This document shows positions 55,725 through 64,000 of a stretch of 64,000 bases of DNA, piece after piece; positions within the stretch are counted from its first letter, which is position 1, and each line of letters opens with the position of its first letter. This DNA is from Pirellulales bacterium (GTDB lineage: Bacteria; Planctomycetota; Planctomycetia; Pirellulales; Lacipirellulaceae): positions 25,277 to 89,276 of the forward strand of contig JADLBW010000161.1 in NCBI GenBank assembly GCA_020847515.1, written 5' to 3'. A program made the translations under genes and the position numbers. The notes beneath the pieces are model-generated. The model was not told where the DNA came from. It saw nothing but the letters and a program-made list of their open reading frames with translations, and did no database searches.

Positions 55725-56717
55725 TTACTTCCTGCTTAGCTCAATGAACGGGACGGCCACTTCGAGCACCGTCAGCCCGCCGTGTGTAAGAGTGGGATAG
55801 CCGCCGGCGCTACGCCACTTGCGACGGCCGTTAACGAAGAGGTGGTTGCCGTGCCGCGTTTGCAGCAGCAGGTCGATCGGTGGCGCCCAGGCGCCCGGTT
55901 CCAGCGCCGTGCCGTCCCAGCGACCGCTCTTGAAGATGCCTTTGAGGTACTCCGTTTGATCGCGATCTGAATCAGGAAAGTGGCCGCTGGCGGCGTATCC
56001 GTGGTCGCCAGTAATCACCAGTCGGCGGCCTTCAGCCAAACGAAAGACTAGCTTCCAGAAGGCGTCGCCGGTTAGGTGCTCTACTACTTCATCGGTGAGC
56101 GACGAGAGGCCCTTACCCGGATCGTCGTGGGCGTGGAGCGTGCAGTCGGGCCAGTGGTGCCAAAAGACCCAAGCCGGCTCCGAGCCGACGAGCGCCGCGC
56201 AATCTTCCCAGGCGACATCGGTGCAATCCGTGCGAGCGCCGGCAAGCTTGTGGGCGCCGCCTGCACCGTTGTTGCCGAGCGCCGATCGCTGCGAGAAGCC
56301 TAGCGACTTGGCAAACGGCGTGGTGTCGGCCGGCAACTCCGCACCCGTCGGCCGGGCGTCATGAACCGTGAAGCCGCGCTCCTCGGCGCCCGCCAACAGC
56401 CAAGGCGCTTCACGCAAAGAGAGGGCATCGAGAATGAGGACGGCTTTTCCGCCTGATTGAGCTGACCACCATGTGGCGAGCGCGTCCGAGGTTAGAGGAA
56501 CCGACGCTTCGTAGGCGGACCAGAGGTCCCAGCCTGCCGTGGCGAGGTAGAGGTCAAGGTCGCCGACCGTTCGATCGCGGCGTGTCACTTCGCCGTGCGC
56601 CTTGCTCACATCGATCGGCGGCGAGCAAACATCCCAGGCCCGGCCGAAGATCGACGCCCACGCATCCGCAGGCGCCTGATTCTGAAGAGATTGGACGAGG
56701 TCGTAGTCGAGGCTCAT
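55725..56717 (-). CDS. pglZ: Short PglZ-domain protein
   Basis: This 330-aa member of the alkaline-phosphatase-like superfamily carries the PglZ metal sites: VLILDALS (Asp97, Ser100), WPDCTLHAHDD (about 189-199) and LVITGDHGYAAS (about 233-244). PglZ is the hallmark of BREX/Pgl systems. This one is less than half the usual length (about 700-850 aa), lacking both the long N-terminal and C-terminal regions. The ATG at 56717 overlaps the stop of the ATPase gene by four bases. Confidence 0.85.
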   Translation of the reverse strand: MSLDYDLVQSLQNQAPADAWASIFGRAWDVCSPPIDVSKAHGEVTRRDRTVGDLDLYLATAGWDLWSAYEASVPLTSDALATWWSAQSGGKAVLILDALSLREAPWLLAGAEERGFTVHDARPTGAELPADTTPFAKSLGFSQRSALGNNGAGGAHKLAGARTDCTDVAWEDCAALVGSEPAWVFWHHWPDCTLHAHDDPGKGLSSLTDEVVEHLTGDAFWKLVFRLAEGRRLVITGDHGYAASGHFPDSDRDQTEYLKGIFKSGRWDGTALEPGAWAPPIDLLLQTRHGNHLFVNGRRKWRSAGGYPTLTHGGLTVLEVAVPFIELSRK

Positions 56718-59467
56718 TGCTGCTGCTCCTTCTGGAGACCTAACTCGTAGGTCATGCCGTCGGGGAGTTTCTTGAGCAACTCCTGGAGCTGTGCGCCGGT
56801 AAGTTTCTCGACCTTCACGTTGAGTGACCGAAGCTGCGTGCCGGGCTTGATCCCCTGCGACTCGATCTTGCCGAGCAGATTGAGCGCGGAGGTGGCAGGG
56901 ATGGCGACGTCGACGAAACTGCCGCCGCCGCCAAAGATGCCGCCCGGCGCGGGGCCGCCGGTGGGCGCCGCACCGCCGGGACCACCCGTGCCGGCGCCGT
57001 TGTCCCGTGAGGTCACGCCCGTGCCGGGCGGTGTGGCGCCCGTGCCCGCGCCTGTGCCGCCGGGCTCGGGAAATAGACCGCCGGTCCCGCCGCCGCCGGC
57101 AGGCGGTGTGACGCCGCCCGTGGCGGGCACGTTTTGCGGCAAGAGAACATGCGTTTCGTCGAGGTGTTTGCCGGTGCCGAGCTTGCCCCGCATGCGCTTC
57201 CAGGCGGCTTCTTCCGTTTCCCCGTCCGCGACTTGGAGGTATTCCATGCCGCGGAGGTTGATGGCGATCAGGCCCTTGGCACACAGGCGGATGATGCGTT
57301 CCTTAACGAGGGTTTCGCCCAACCAGGGGATGCAATCTTGACCGCCTGGGCGCGGCTCTTTCAGCTCTTTGACGAGCTTGCCGGCCGACTCGTTGTTCGG
57401 CGCGGCGGCGAGGATGAAGTCGCGGAAGTCTTCCGGAATGAATAGGTGCTCCACGATGTGCTTGTCGATCGCGTCGGGGATCTTGGTCCCCTCGGCCTTG
57501 TGGCTCTCGACGTGGAAGCGGCAGTTGGCCGGCTCTTGGAAATTCCAGTTTGAGATGATGGCGAACCGGTCGAAGCGCGACTTGAGGATTTCTCGCAGCT
57601 CCTTTTGGTACTTGGTCTGCAGCCGGCCGTACTCGGGATTCTGGGCCTTCCACTGCTCGGCGAGGTACACGCAGCGAGCTAGTACGACGAGGTCGCGATC
57701 GCCGAAGATATTGGTGCTGCCGTCCTGAGGGATGAGGAAGCGAACGACGTTGCGGTTGCTCTGCAGGTTGTCGCGGAGCCATTGCCCCAGCGTGGCTTCG
57801 ATCTTCGGGGGGCTTTCAGGCAGCACGAGAATGGGAATGCGCTCGTCCCACTGGCTCGGCTGGTCGGGTTCGTCGACCTTCTCCCAGGGTTCCTTCTTCC
57901 AGTACTGCGGAAGCACGATGACGCGGAAGCGGCTCGCGACGTCGGTGCTGCCCGCGATGACGTACCGCACCTCGCGCGACAGGTGGGCGATATCCTCGCC
58001 CTCGACGAAGAACTTATCGTTGCGGGCGCTGGCGATGAGCTTCGCCTGCGGATTCTCCTCCTCTTTGAAGATGTAGCGGTTGCCGTCTTCGTGGATGTTG
58101 AAGCTGTTCTCGACGATGGTTGCCAGTTCGACATGGAAGGCGTTGTCGTTGACCGGCCTGTCGCGGGTGACGTCGACATGGAGCGTCGCCTGATCGGCGC
58201 CAGACTGGTTGACCGCGGCCAGCGAGCGAAGCCAGAGGGCGCCGATGACCCCTTCCAGATGCGGGAGGTTTTGGCCGGTGGCGGCGACGGCGTCTTTGAC
58301 AGCCTCCAAATTGCGAATCGCCTTTTCACGTAATTTCTGGTGATGTTGATTGGCGACGGCGTCCAGCAGGGCCGAGATGCCGCTGTCCTTGTCGTCGAGC
58401 CGGAAGTCGGCAGCGGTAATGATAGGCGCCTCCTCGCCGCGGCGCTTGAAGAGGTCGGCGAGGATACGGATTAGATCGCGCGTGCCCTGGGCCTGCGTGG
58501 CGATGAGCACCTGATCTTCGAGCAGTTGCATGAGATGCGGAGCGAACGGCCACGCCTCGTGGAACTCGGCTCGCAACCGCTCATGCTCGGCTGGCGGCGA
58601 GTCTTTGAGCCGGAAATACTCGGCGATGTGCGCGGCCGCGAGCGAGGCGATTTGGTCGACGCCAACCTGCAGGCGATTCTCGAAGAGGCGGTGGAGTAGC
58701 AGGCGGAGGCGATCGCTCTTGGCGCCCGGGCCTTTGAAGTCGACGATGACCGGATTGACGCGCTGAATCTGCTGGAAGGCGTCGGTGTTGCCGTTACGGA
58801 CTGAGACGACCAGCACCAATAGGTCGGGATGCTCTTTGGCGATTTCCGAAAGCAACTGGACGAAATTGAACGCCCAGGTGCGATACGGGTACTGCTTTGT
58901 GTTTGTAAGGCCATCGTACCAGGTCTGGAACTCGTCGAGGATTAACGCGGTCGGCGTATGCTGGAACATCTCCAGGAGAATTTCGTCGCTCGGCACGTCT
59001 GGCTTCTTCGCGCCCAAGCCCTCCCACTTCCCCTTGCAATAGCCGCCGTGCGGGTGGTTCTCGAATAGCAGGTCCCAGAGGTGCTTGTAACGCTGGCGAT
59101 GGAGGCTCTCGCTGATGACATGCATGCCGCCACGCAGCTTAATGCCGTCGATCTTGGCGCCTGGAAGCAAACCGGCCCAGTGATCGAGCCATTGCTGCGT
59201 GGAGCCGATGTCCGTGAGGGCGTGGTACAAGGCCGCCATGAGGTGCGACTTGCCCTGGCCACGCTCGCCCTTGAGCGTGACCGGCCGCCCCTGGTTCGGC
59301 CCGGCAGCTTCGAGCGTCTTCAGTAAATCGGTCGAAGGGTACGTGATCCGCAGGAAGTCTGCGGCCGGGATCTGCGTGGCGCCGGTGTTGTTGTTGTTCG
59401 TGAGCTCGATCGCCGTTCCCTTAAGGCGGCGTCCCTTGAACTCATCGCGAAGAGTCAGTCCTAGCAT
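56714..59467 (-). CDS. DUF499 ATPase (BrxC/PglY-like)
   Basis: This 917-aa ATPase has Walker A LKGERGQGKSHL at 65-76 and Walker B ALILDEFQTW at 174-183, matching the DUF499 group to which BrxC/PglY-type BREX ATPases are related. A Gly/Thr/Pro-rich linker of about 75 residues (about 775-850) separates the body from a small C-terminal domain (VEKLTGAQLQELLKKLPDG). It is the first large gene of the operon, 54 bp after the XRE regulator. Confidence 0.88.
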   Translation of the reverse strand: MLGLTLRDEFKGRRLKGTAIELTNNNNTGATQIPAADFLRITYPSTDLLKTLEAAGPNQGRPVTLKGERGQGKSHLMAALYHALTDIGSTQQWLDHWAGLLPGAKIDGIKLRGGMHVISESLHRQRYKHLWDLLFENHPHGGYCKGKWEGLGAKKPDVPSDEILLEMFQHTPTALILDEFQTWYDGLTNTKQYPYRTWAFNFVQLLSEIAKEHPDLLVLVVSVRNGNTDAFQQIQRVNPVIVDFKGPGAKSDRLRLLLHRLFENRLQVGVDQIASLAAAHIAEYFRLKDSPPAEHERLRAEFHEAWPFAPHLMQLLEDQVLIATQAQGTRDLIRILADLFKRRGEEAPIITAADFRLDDKDSGISALLDAVANQHHQKLREKAIRNLEAVKDAVAATGQNLPHLEGVIGALWLRSLAAVNQSGADQATLHVDVTRDRPVNDNAFHVELATIVENSFNIHEDGNRYIFKEEENPQAKLIASARNDKFFVEGEDIAHLSREVRYVIAGSTDVASRFRVIVLPQYWKKEPWEKVDEPDQPSQWDERIPILVLPESPPKIEATLGQWLRDNLQSNRNVVRFLIPQDGSTNIFGDRDLVVLARCVYLAEQWKAQNPEYGRLQTKYQKELREILKSRFDRFAIISNWNFQEPANCRFHVESHKAEGTKIPDAIDKHIVEHLFIPEDFRDFILAAAPNNESAGKLVKELKEPRPGGQDCIPWLGETLVKERIIRLCAKGLIAINLRGMEYLQVADGETEEAAWKRMRGKLGTGKHLDETHVLLPQNVPATGGVTPPAGGGGTGGLFPEPGGTGAGTGATPPGTGVTSRDNGAGTGGPGGAAPTGGPAPGGIFGGGGSFVDVAIPATSALNLLGKIESQGIKPGTQLRSLNVKVEKLTGAQLQELLKKLPDGMTYELGLQKEQQQ

Positions 59468-59521
59468 GTGTTTCTCCCTGCGATCGAGCGAATGACTGGT
59501 CGCTCGTCGGCGTCCCGCCGA

Positions 59522-59755
59522 TTATTCACCGAAATATTTCTTGCGGAGGTCTTTGCCGCGAGCTCCTAATTCTGTCGCCAGCTCGCCGAGCTGCTTCATA
59601 GCGAGCGGGGATGGCTTCGATCGTCCGTTTTCCCAGCGATTCACGGTGGCGAAGGTCACGCCCAGCTTTCCAGCAAATCGTTCCTGCGTCAGCGAAAGCC
59701 GTTCTCGCAGCGTTCGGACCAGCCGGCTGACATCCAGGTCTTTAGCCACGGTCAT
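59522..59755 (-). CDS. XRE-family HTH regulator
   Basis: The 77-aa protein is almost entirely a Cro/C1-type HTH (LTQERFAGKLGVTFATVNRWENGRSKPS). It is the promoter-proximal gene of the defence operon and most likely controls it, and perhaps the divergent gene pair, by autorepression. Small Xre regulators at the head of BREX-like operons are common. Confidence 0.85.
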   Translation of the reverse strand: MTVAKDLDVSRLVRTLRERLSLTQERFAGKLGVTFATVNRWENGRSKPSPLAMKQLGELATELGARGKDLRKKYFGE

Positions 59756-59903
59756 GCTCTCAGGCTTCCGGGGGTCATATAGGATGTTATAGTAGGTGCC
59801 CTATGGATAAGCGATTGATTGGCTGAGGTCAATCGGCAGCTAGTCAACTCTTCGTTCGGCAGTAAGGACCGCCGACTTTCAATCGTTCGATGCGAGTGCG
59901 CCT
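59756..59903. promoter_or_regulatory. Divergent promoter region of the defence operon
   Basis: On the minus strand TATAAC (about 59790) fits a -10 box for the XRE gene. AT content is higher here than in flanking genes. TATAGG and CCTATGG half-sites, about 25 bp apart, could be the regulator's target. No firm -35 box was seen. Confidence 0.45.
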
Positions 59904-60776
59904 GTGAAGATAGATTTCTTTTCTATTGAGGGACCAGATGGCTTTGACCTCAACGGCGTGCTAAACGCCGTGAATCAGACGCCGAATGACAATGCACGAG
60001 TGCAGGAGCTTGCCGACGTTCCATTTCGAGTTCAGACGCTGCAGCACTCTCGCGGCATATGGGTTGGCGAGATCATTCGCATCCGAATGAACGACGTTCC
60101 GATCATTTGCGGTTTGGACGGAAGAGTGGACGAGGTGGACCTCGAGGATGACGAGGGAATTGGAGAGGAAACCGCCTTCCTCATACATCCCGCAACGAGA
60201 GTGCTGGCTATTCAGCGCAATCGAATGGGTGTGTCGCCGAGCCGCCTCATGCAATACTTCGCGAGATTCGCTGGCGTCGACGGAATCTTTGCGCACCCAG
60301 TTCTTAAGCCGGATGTGGCTGTCGCACTCAACCGCTTGCAGATCGTTCGGAAAATGCATGTGCGTTTTGCCGGCATCACAAATCCCAAGCTTTTGACTGC
60401 TCATAATCCGAACACTGCGGACGCCATCGCAATTTTGAACGACACCGCCCCCGTGATCGACATTACCGTCGCGATGGGGCGGCAGCGGGGATCACTTTCC
60501 GTCCAAGCTATTAGGGCTGCGGCACGTCGATTCCTTACTTGGAGTCGAGCGGCGGCCCCGCCTGGCGACATAATGGCATTGAAGATTGAGGGAACCTTCG
60601 ATGATGATTCGCCAGCAGACCTAAATCTGCTAGAATACAGGCTAACTGAGCAAGCGGATGTCGTGCCTGATCCTCATAGCCGAAGGCTCCTGTACGAAGA
60701 CAGAGCCAGTTCTCTGCGGGCGGCATTCGCTCGAAACAAAGACGATCTTGAGGAGATGTTCGGCCTGGAGCAATAG
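59904..60776 (+). CDS. DUF6731-like 290-aa protein
   Basis: This soluble protein starts MKIDFFSIEGPDGF. It has a beta-rich first half (GIWVGEIIRIRMNDVP..) and a mixed second half. It resembles DUF6731-type proteins found in defence islands, but I am not sure of the family. A GTG start is used. The membrane protein gene begins one base after its stop. It is transcribed away from the BREX-like operon. By analogy with membrane-plus-soluble pairs such as Kiwa, it could be a sensor or effector partner; this is inference. Confidence 0.75.
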   Translation: MKIDFFSIEGPDGFDLNGVLNAVNQTPNDNARVQELADVPFRVQTLQHSRGIWVGEIIRIRMNDVPIICGLDGRVDEVDLEDDEGIGEETAFLIHPATRVLAIQRNRMGVSPSRLMQYFARFAGVDGIFAHPVLKPDVAVALNRLQIVRKMHVRFAGITNPKLLTAHNPNTADAIAILNDTAPVIDITVAMGRQRGSLSVQAIRAAARRFLTWSRAAAPPGDIMALKIEGTFDDDSPADLNLLEYRLTEQADVVPDPHSRRLLYEDRASSLRAAFARNKDDLEEMFGLEQ

Positions 60777-60777
60777 C

Positions 60778-61233
60778 GTGGCGTTGACCTGGGAGAAGTG
60801 GTATCCGATTCTCATTGCCAGCGCTGTTACGGCAATTTATCTCAGCGTTCCCGCGCTCCGTCAATACGCGCTGCCTCCCACCGCATCGGCGCTCATGGCC
60901 GCGATCGTGAGCATCGGTGGGATTGCGATTGGATTCCTGGCGACGGCAAAATCGATTCTGGTAAGTATTGACGATCGAGAGATCATCCAAAAGCTGAAGA
61001 GCAGTGGGTATTACAAGCGAATCATCGCTTATCTCCGCACGGCGATCCGTTGGTCCTTCTTGCTCACAGGCTATAGCGCCGCGGCGCTGCTTGTCGAATT
61101 TGGGCCTGCAACAAGCTGGTCATTTTCGTATAGCGTGGGATTCTCCGTCTGGTTACTGCTTGCGACGGCGAGTGCGCTCTCCTACTACCGTGTCATCAAC
61201 ATATTTTATGCGGTACTGGAATCCCTGAGTTAG
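60778..61233 (+). CDS. Small four-helix membrane protein
   Basis: The 151-aa product has hydrophobic segments at about residues 9-27, 36-56, 87-107 and 115-135, so probably four membrane passes. A charged cytoplasmic loop (IDDREIIQKLKSSGYYKR) lies between the second and third. No family name is known to me, but such proteins recur in defence islands. The GTG at 60778 lies one base after the stop of the upstream gene, implying translational coupling. Confidence 0.75.
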   Translation: MALTWEKWYPILIASAVTAIYLSVPALRQYALPPTASALMAAIVSIGGIAIGFLATAKSILVSIDDREIIQKLKSSGYYKRIIAYLRTAIRWSFLLTGYSAAALLVEFGPATSWSFSYSVGFSVWLLLATASALSYYRVINIFYAVLESLS

Positions 61234-61248
61234 GATAAGGACCACCCC

Positions 61249-61944
61249 TTATCGACGATGGGCAATGAATAGGCCGCATTCATGCGGCGGGTTCGGATCG
61301 ACGTGGGCGACGTGCGTTGCTGCCAGGGCGTCGATCAGTCGTTTTCGATGCCGTCGCCCATGCCATTCGCCGCGAATCCAGCCGACCTGGAGCAGGCGGT
61401 CGTGCTTGGCAAGCGATTCGAGGATAACGTATTCAGCGCCTTCGCAGTCGAGCTTCAGGAGATGGACGTCGTCGGTGCCGAGCTCAACGAGCTGTTGCCA
61501 GAGGTCTTCAGTGGTAATCGCAGGGACCCGGACCCCGAAGTCGCCGTAGCGCGGGTCGAGGTCGTTCCAGAGCTCGACGATGTATTCGCCGACGCGGCTG
61601 TTGGAGACGGCGGAGGCCAGAAGGCACTGGCCGTTCTCTGCCGCGATGGCGGCGTTGATGCGCAGCAGGTGCGTATCGGGGATGTGGGCGGTGTTACGCT
61701 CAAGCAGCTCGAAACTTTCCGGGTGCGGCTCAACGGCCACGATCTTCGCATCAGGCCACCACTCGTGGCAGAGGACGGTGAAGCTGCCGACATGGGCGCC
61801 GACGTCGACGATCGTGCGAACGTCGTGCTTCCGCAGCTCCCGGATCTGGTACTCGTCCTGGAAGACCGCGTTGGCGTACTGCGCGCTGGCGGGCTCAATG
61901 TAGAAGTCCCGCCCGAACGCCTGAAAACATCCCGCATGGCTCAT
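61249..61944 (-). CDS. FkbM-family methyltransferase
   Basis: This 231-aa SAM-dependent methyltransferase has the FkbM pattern: IVDVGAHVGSFTVLC near residues 45-59, IVAVEPHPESFELLERN, and LLKLDCEGAEYVILESL. The family methylates sugar or polyketide hydroxyls, often on surface glycans. GGAGGA precedes the ATG, and the glycosyltransferase stop is 2 bp upstream, so they form one operon. Confidence 0.88.
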   Translation of the reverse strand: MSHAGCFQAFGRDFYIEPASAQYANAVFQDEYQIRELRKHDVRTIVDVGAHVGSFTVLCHEWWPDAKIVAVEPHPESFELLERNTAHIPDTHLLRINAAIAAENGQCLLASAVSNSRVGEYIVELWNDLDPRYGDFGVRVPAITTEDLWQQLVELGTDDVHLLKLDCEGAEYVILESLAKHDRLLQVGWIRGEWHGRRHRKRLIDALAATHVAHVDPNPPHECGLFIAHRR

Positions 61945-61946
61945 CG

Positions 61947-63296
61947 TTATCTTCCTCCTTCCACGGGCAACAGCTCGATCGGCATCTGCTCATGCTCGAG
62001 CCAGCGGCCATGCCACACACCGCCATCGCCCGGTGTGAGATGGCAGGTGGGCCGATCAAAGCGGCTGATCGTGAGAATCTCCTGGCCTGCCTCGTGGTTG
62101 ATCGACCATCGGCGTTCGCATTCGTCGGCGCCGTCGCCCACCAGACCATTGGCGTCCAGTACAACCTCCCGCTGGTCATACCCGATGCGGCGATAGGTGA
62201 ATCGCCGTCCGACCAGGGAATCAATCTTGCGCTGCTCGGCCGCCGTCGGCGCCGGGTTGTTCCACAGGACGCCGTCCCACTTCGTTTTGAGGTCTGCCAC
62301 CAGATCGAAACAGACCTGCTCGTTCCTCAGCGAATCGTTGAACCGGTTGCCGGCGAACTTCCACTTATCCTGGCAGCGGTGCTGAAAGACGATGTCGCCG
62401 CGGTGGTCGTACTGAACGATGGTGTGGACGTCCCAGCCAGGGCCGGCGGACGGCATGGCATACTCGGTCGAGAGCTTCCGCCATGCCAGGTGGAAGCATT
62501 CCTTGTCACCGTAGACATGCTTAAACACGAAGTCAGAATGCTCGGCGTACCAGAGCGACATCCGCAGTTCGTTGGCGCAGCGGCGCTTGTCGATCAGATA
62601 CTGCCCCGACTCGAAGGCCCGTTCCTGCTCAGCCCGCTCGGCCATGTGATCCATGCCGAAGATTTGCCAGACGTCGGGCTTGAGCGTCCAGCAGGCGTAG
62701 TCGGGCCAGAAGACGGCGCCGGTCCGCAGGTACTCGGGTTCGTCGAACAGATAGGTCGGATCACGAACGACGCCGTTGTCGGCGTCGAGGAACAACACCT
62801 CGGCAAACGGCGAATGGAGCGCGGCATAGGGCTTCAATTCCCAGCCGCACAGGATTCGGCAGGGGTGCTCACGCTCGAGTTTCCGGGCGTCGACGCACTC
62901 GACGCCCAAGGGGGCCAAGAGCCGCTTCATGTAGGGGTCGCACTCGTTGTCCCCCATGTACCAGAGCTGGATGGGCAGTTCGCATTCGAAGCGGCGAATG
63001 AGATTCACGTTTACCCAGACGCTGGGGAAGTATTTGAGGCCGCCGCCGGCGATGACGATGCCGCGCTCTTGTGGGTAGGCATGGCGACTGGGGGTGAGCG
63101 ACTCGATGTACCGGTCGGCCAACTGCCGATGGGCTTCGATCGTATTTTCCCAAGTCGCCCAGCCGCACGGCCAGGGCCCGGGCGGTGCGGCGTCGATGAG
63201 GCGGATCATCTCGTCGACCGGCATCCGGTCGGTAGCCGCGGCGCAGTGCGTCGGCCGTGCCAGTTCGAGCGTGGCGTCGATGGCGGAAGTGGTCAT
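61947..63296 (-). CDS. Glycosyltransferase, MNN1/alpha-mannosyltransferase-like
   Basis: The 449-aa product has GIVIAGGGLKYFPSVWVNV and LPIQLWYMGDNE followed by FLDADNGVVRDP. The DxD motif and surrounding pattern resemble family 71-type alpha-mannosyltransferases. The C-terminal ~110 residues form an extra beta-rich region. The ATG at 63296 overlaps the stop of the Gly/Ser-rich gene by four bases. With the FkbM gene it probably builds or decorates a glycan; the acceptor may be the protein encoded upstream. Confidence 0.78.
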   Translation of the reverse strand: MTTSAIDATLELARPTHCAAATDRMPVDEMIRLIDAAPPGPWPCGWATWENTIEAHRQLADRYIESLTPSRHAYPQERGIVIAGGGLKYFPSVWVNVNLIRRFECELPIQLWYMGDNECDPYMKRLLAPLGVECVDARKLEREHPCRILCGWELKPYAALHSPFAEVLFLDADNGVVRDPTYLFDEPEYLRTGAVFWPDYACWTLKPDVWQIFGMDHMAERAEQERAFESGQYLIDKRRCANELRMSLWYAEHSDFVFKHVYGDKECFHLAWRKLSTEYAMPSAGPGWDVHTIVQYDHRGDIVFQHRCQDKWKFAGNRFNDSLRNEQVCFDLVADLKTKWDGVLWNNPAPTAAEQRKIDSLVGRRFTYRRIGYDQREVVLDANGLVGDGADECERRWSINHEAGQEILTISRFDRPTCHLTPGDGGVWHGRWLEHEQMPIELLPVEGGR

Positions 63297-64000
63297 AGGG
63301 GCTCCCAACTGAGGTCGTAGCGCCAGTAGGCGCCGGTGTGATAGAGCTCGTCGACCGTGCTGGCCGACAGTTCGATAAGGTGATCGCCGGGTTCGAGATC
63401 GACCGAGCCATCGGCGTTGGCCTCGCGCATGGCGCACTGGCCCTGCTCGCCGTAGGAGCCGCCGGCGCAGATGATGCCGCCGTCAACGCGGGCGTCGGCT
63501 AGTTCGTAGCCGGCGTTGTGAGTTTCGACGTTGCCCGACATGCGGACCGTCAGCCGCGAGGGCGCCGTGAGGCAGACGCGGCGCGAGGCGTAGCCCGACT
63601 GGACGTTGGCGTTGGACCCGCCGCAGTTCTCGGAGGTTTCGAAGCTGATCCGCAGCACCCACCCGCCGCCGCTCCAGGTGGCGCCGCCGCTGGCGGACAT
63701 CTGCCAGCCTTCGTCGGGGCAGGAGTTCGACGGGCCGCTGTCACCAGAGGAGCCGCCATCGTCGCCCGAGGAACCGTCGCCCGATCCATCGCCGGAAGAG
63801 CTATCGCCCGATGATCCGCCCCCGGACGAACCGCCGCCACTGGAGCCGCCTCCGCCGCCACTCGATCCTCCGCCTCCGGAGCCTCCTCCGCTCGAGCCGC
63901 CGCCGCCGGAACCTGAGCCGCCGCTTCCGCCAGAGCCTCCGCTGCCTCCCGATCCGCCACTTCCGCCGGAGCCGCCCGATGCGCCGCTTCCGCTGCCGCC
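63293..64000 (-). CDS. Gly/Ser-rich protein (5' part beyond window)
   Basis: The visible 235 residues begin inside a run of Gly and Ser with repeated GGS/SGGGGS units (about 80 residues), turning Asp-rich (SSGD, DDGG) toward a cysteine-containing globular C-terminal domain (SNSCPDEGWQ..GGWVLRISFE). The frame is open to the window edge. Such a flexible linker ending in a beta domain suits a secreted surface protein or a phage-like tail fibre. No family was recognised. Confidence 0.75.
   Translation of the reverse strand, partial: GGSGSGASGGSGGSGGSGGSGGSGGSGGSGSGGGGSSGGGSGGGGSSGGGGGSSGGGSSGGGSSGDSSSGDGSGDGSSGDDGGSSGDSGPSNSCPDEGWQMSASGGATWSGGGWVLRISFETSENCGGSNANVQSGYASRRVCLTAPSRLTVRMSGNVETHNAGYELADARVDGGIICAGGSYGEQGQCAMREANADGSVDLEPGDHLIELSASTVDELYHTGAYWRYDLSWEPL

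Noticed and set aside
46338..59755. Canonical type 1 BREX or DISARM
   Set aside because: No brxA, brxB, brxL, drmA, drmB or drmC-like gene is visible; the DUF499-PglZ-DUF1156-helicase set fits BREX type 3 best.
61992..63320. 442-residue plus-strand frame
   Set aside because: Antisense of the glycosyltransferase gene; no protein-like pattern.

Overview
The window is GC-rich bacterial chromosome that most resembles a planctomycete of the Pirellulales type. The evidence is the mix of families: secreted proteins that end in a dockerin-like repeat plus a PEP-CTERM sorting tail, DUF1571 and DUF3326 proteins, a PPi-type phosphofructokinase, CAP-domain and reprolysin-like secreted proteins, few Shine-Dalgarno sites, and intergenic DNA full of short degenerate repeats. 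Genus and species cannot be read from the sequence.

The first 40.9 kb looks like host chromosome. It holds a sugar ABC importer (malF fragment, malG, malK), a secreted esterase, an MBL hydrolase, a DUF1571 protein, a CzcCBA/CusCBA-type metal efflux operon with an extra Cys/His-rich small protein, and a secreted metalloprotease. Next come a HAD phosphatase, the oxidative pentose-phosphate pair gnd-zwf, phosphatidylserine decarboxylase and synthase, riboflavin synthase, rsmA, hisB, pyrophosphatase, PPi-phosphofructokinase, accC-accB-pepP, a QueD-like protein, a myo-inositol oxygenase homologue, a CAP-domain PEP-CTERM protein, a DUF3326 protein, an Orn/Lys/Arg decarboxylase-type PLP enzyme and a Rieske oxygenase. 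A family of about 75-bp palindromic elements is scattered among these genes. One compound copy lies in frame inside malK. A second dispersed repeat occurs at 34.6 and 40.1 kb.

At 40949 a tRNA-Ser(CGA) marks the edge of an integrated element that runs off the right end of the window. Its first module, on the minus strand, is two AlpA-like HTH proteins, a primase/helicase, a TubC_N-like zinc-ribbon protein and a tyrosine integrase. The integrase reading frame runs antisense through the whole tRNA. The second module is one tightly overlapped minus-strand operon of about 13 kb: XRE regulator, DUF499 ATPase (BrxC/PglY-like), short PglZ, DUF1156 adenine methylase (PglXI-like), unknown 173-aa protein, SNF2 helicase (BrxHII-like) and an unknown ~930-aa protein. 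This is a BREX type 3-like defence cassette without recognisable brxF or brxA. It carries two unfamiliar proteins and a methylase whose central part is visibly lower in GC.

Divergent from the regulator is a translationally coupled pair: a soluble 290-aa protein and a small multi-pass membrane protein. Together they could be a second two-gene defence module. The window ends with FkbM methyltransferase, a glycosyltransferase and the 3' part of a Gly/Ser-rich gene, consistent with modification of surface or virion structures.
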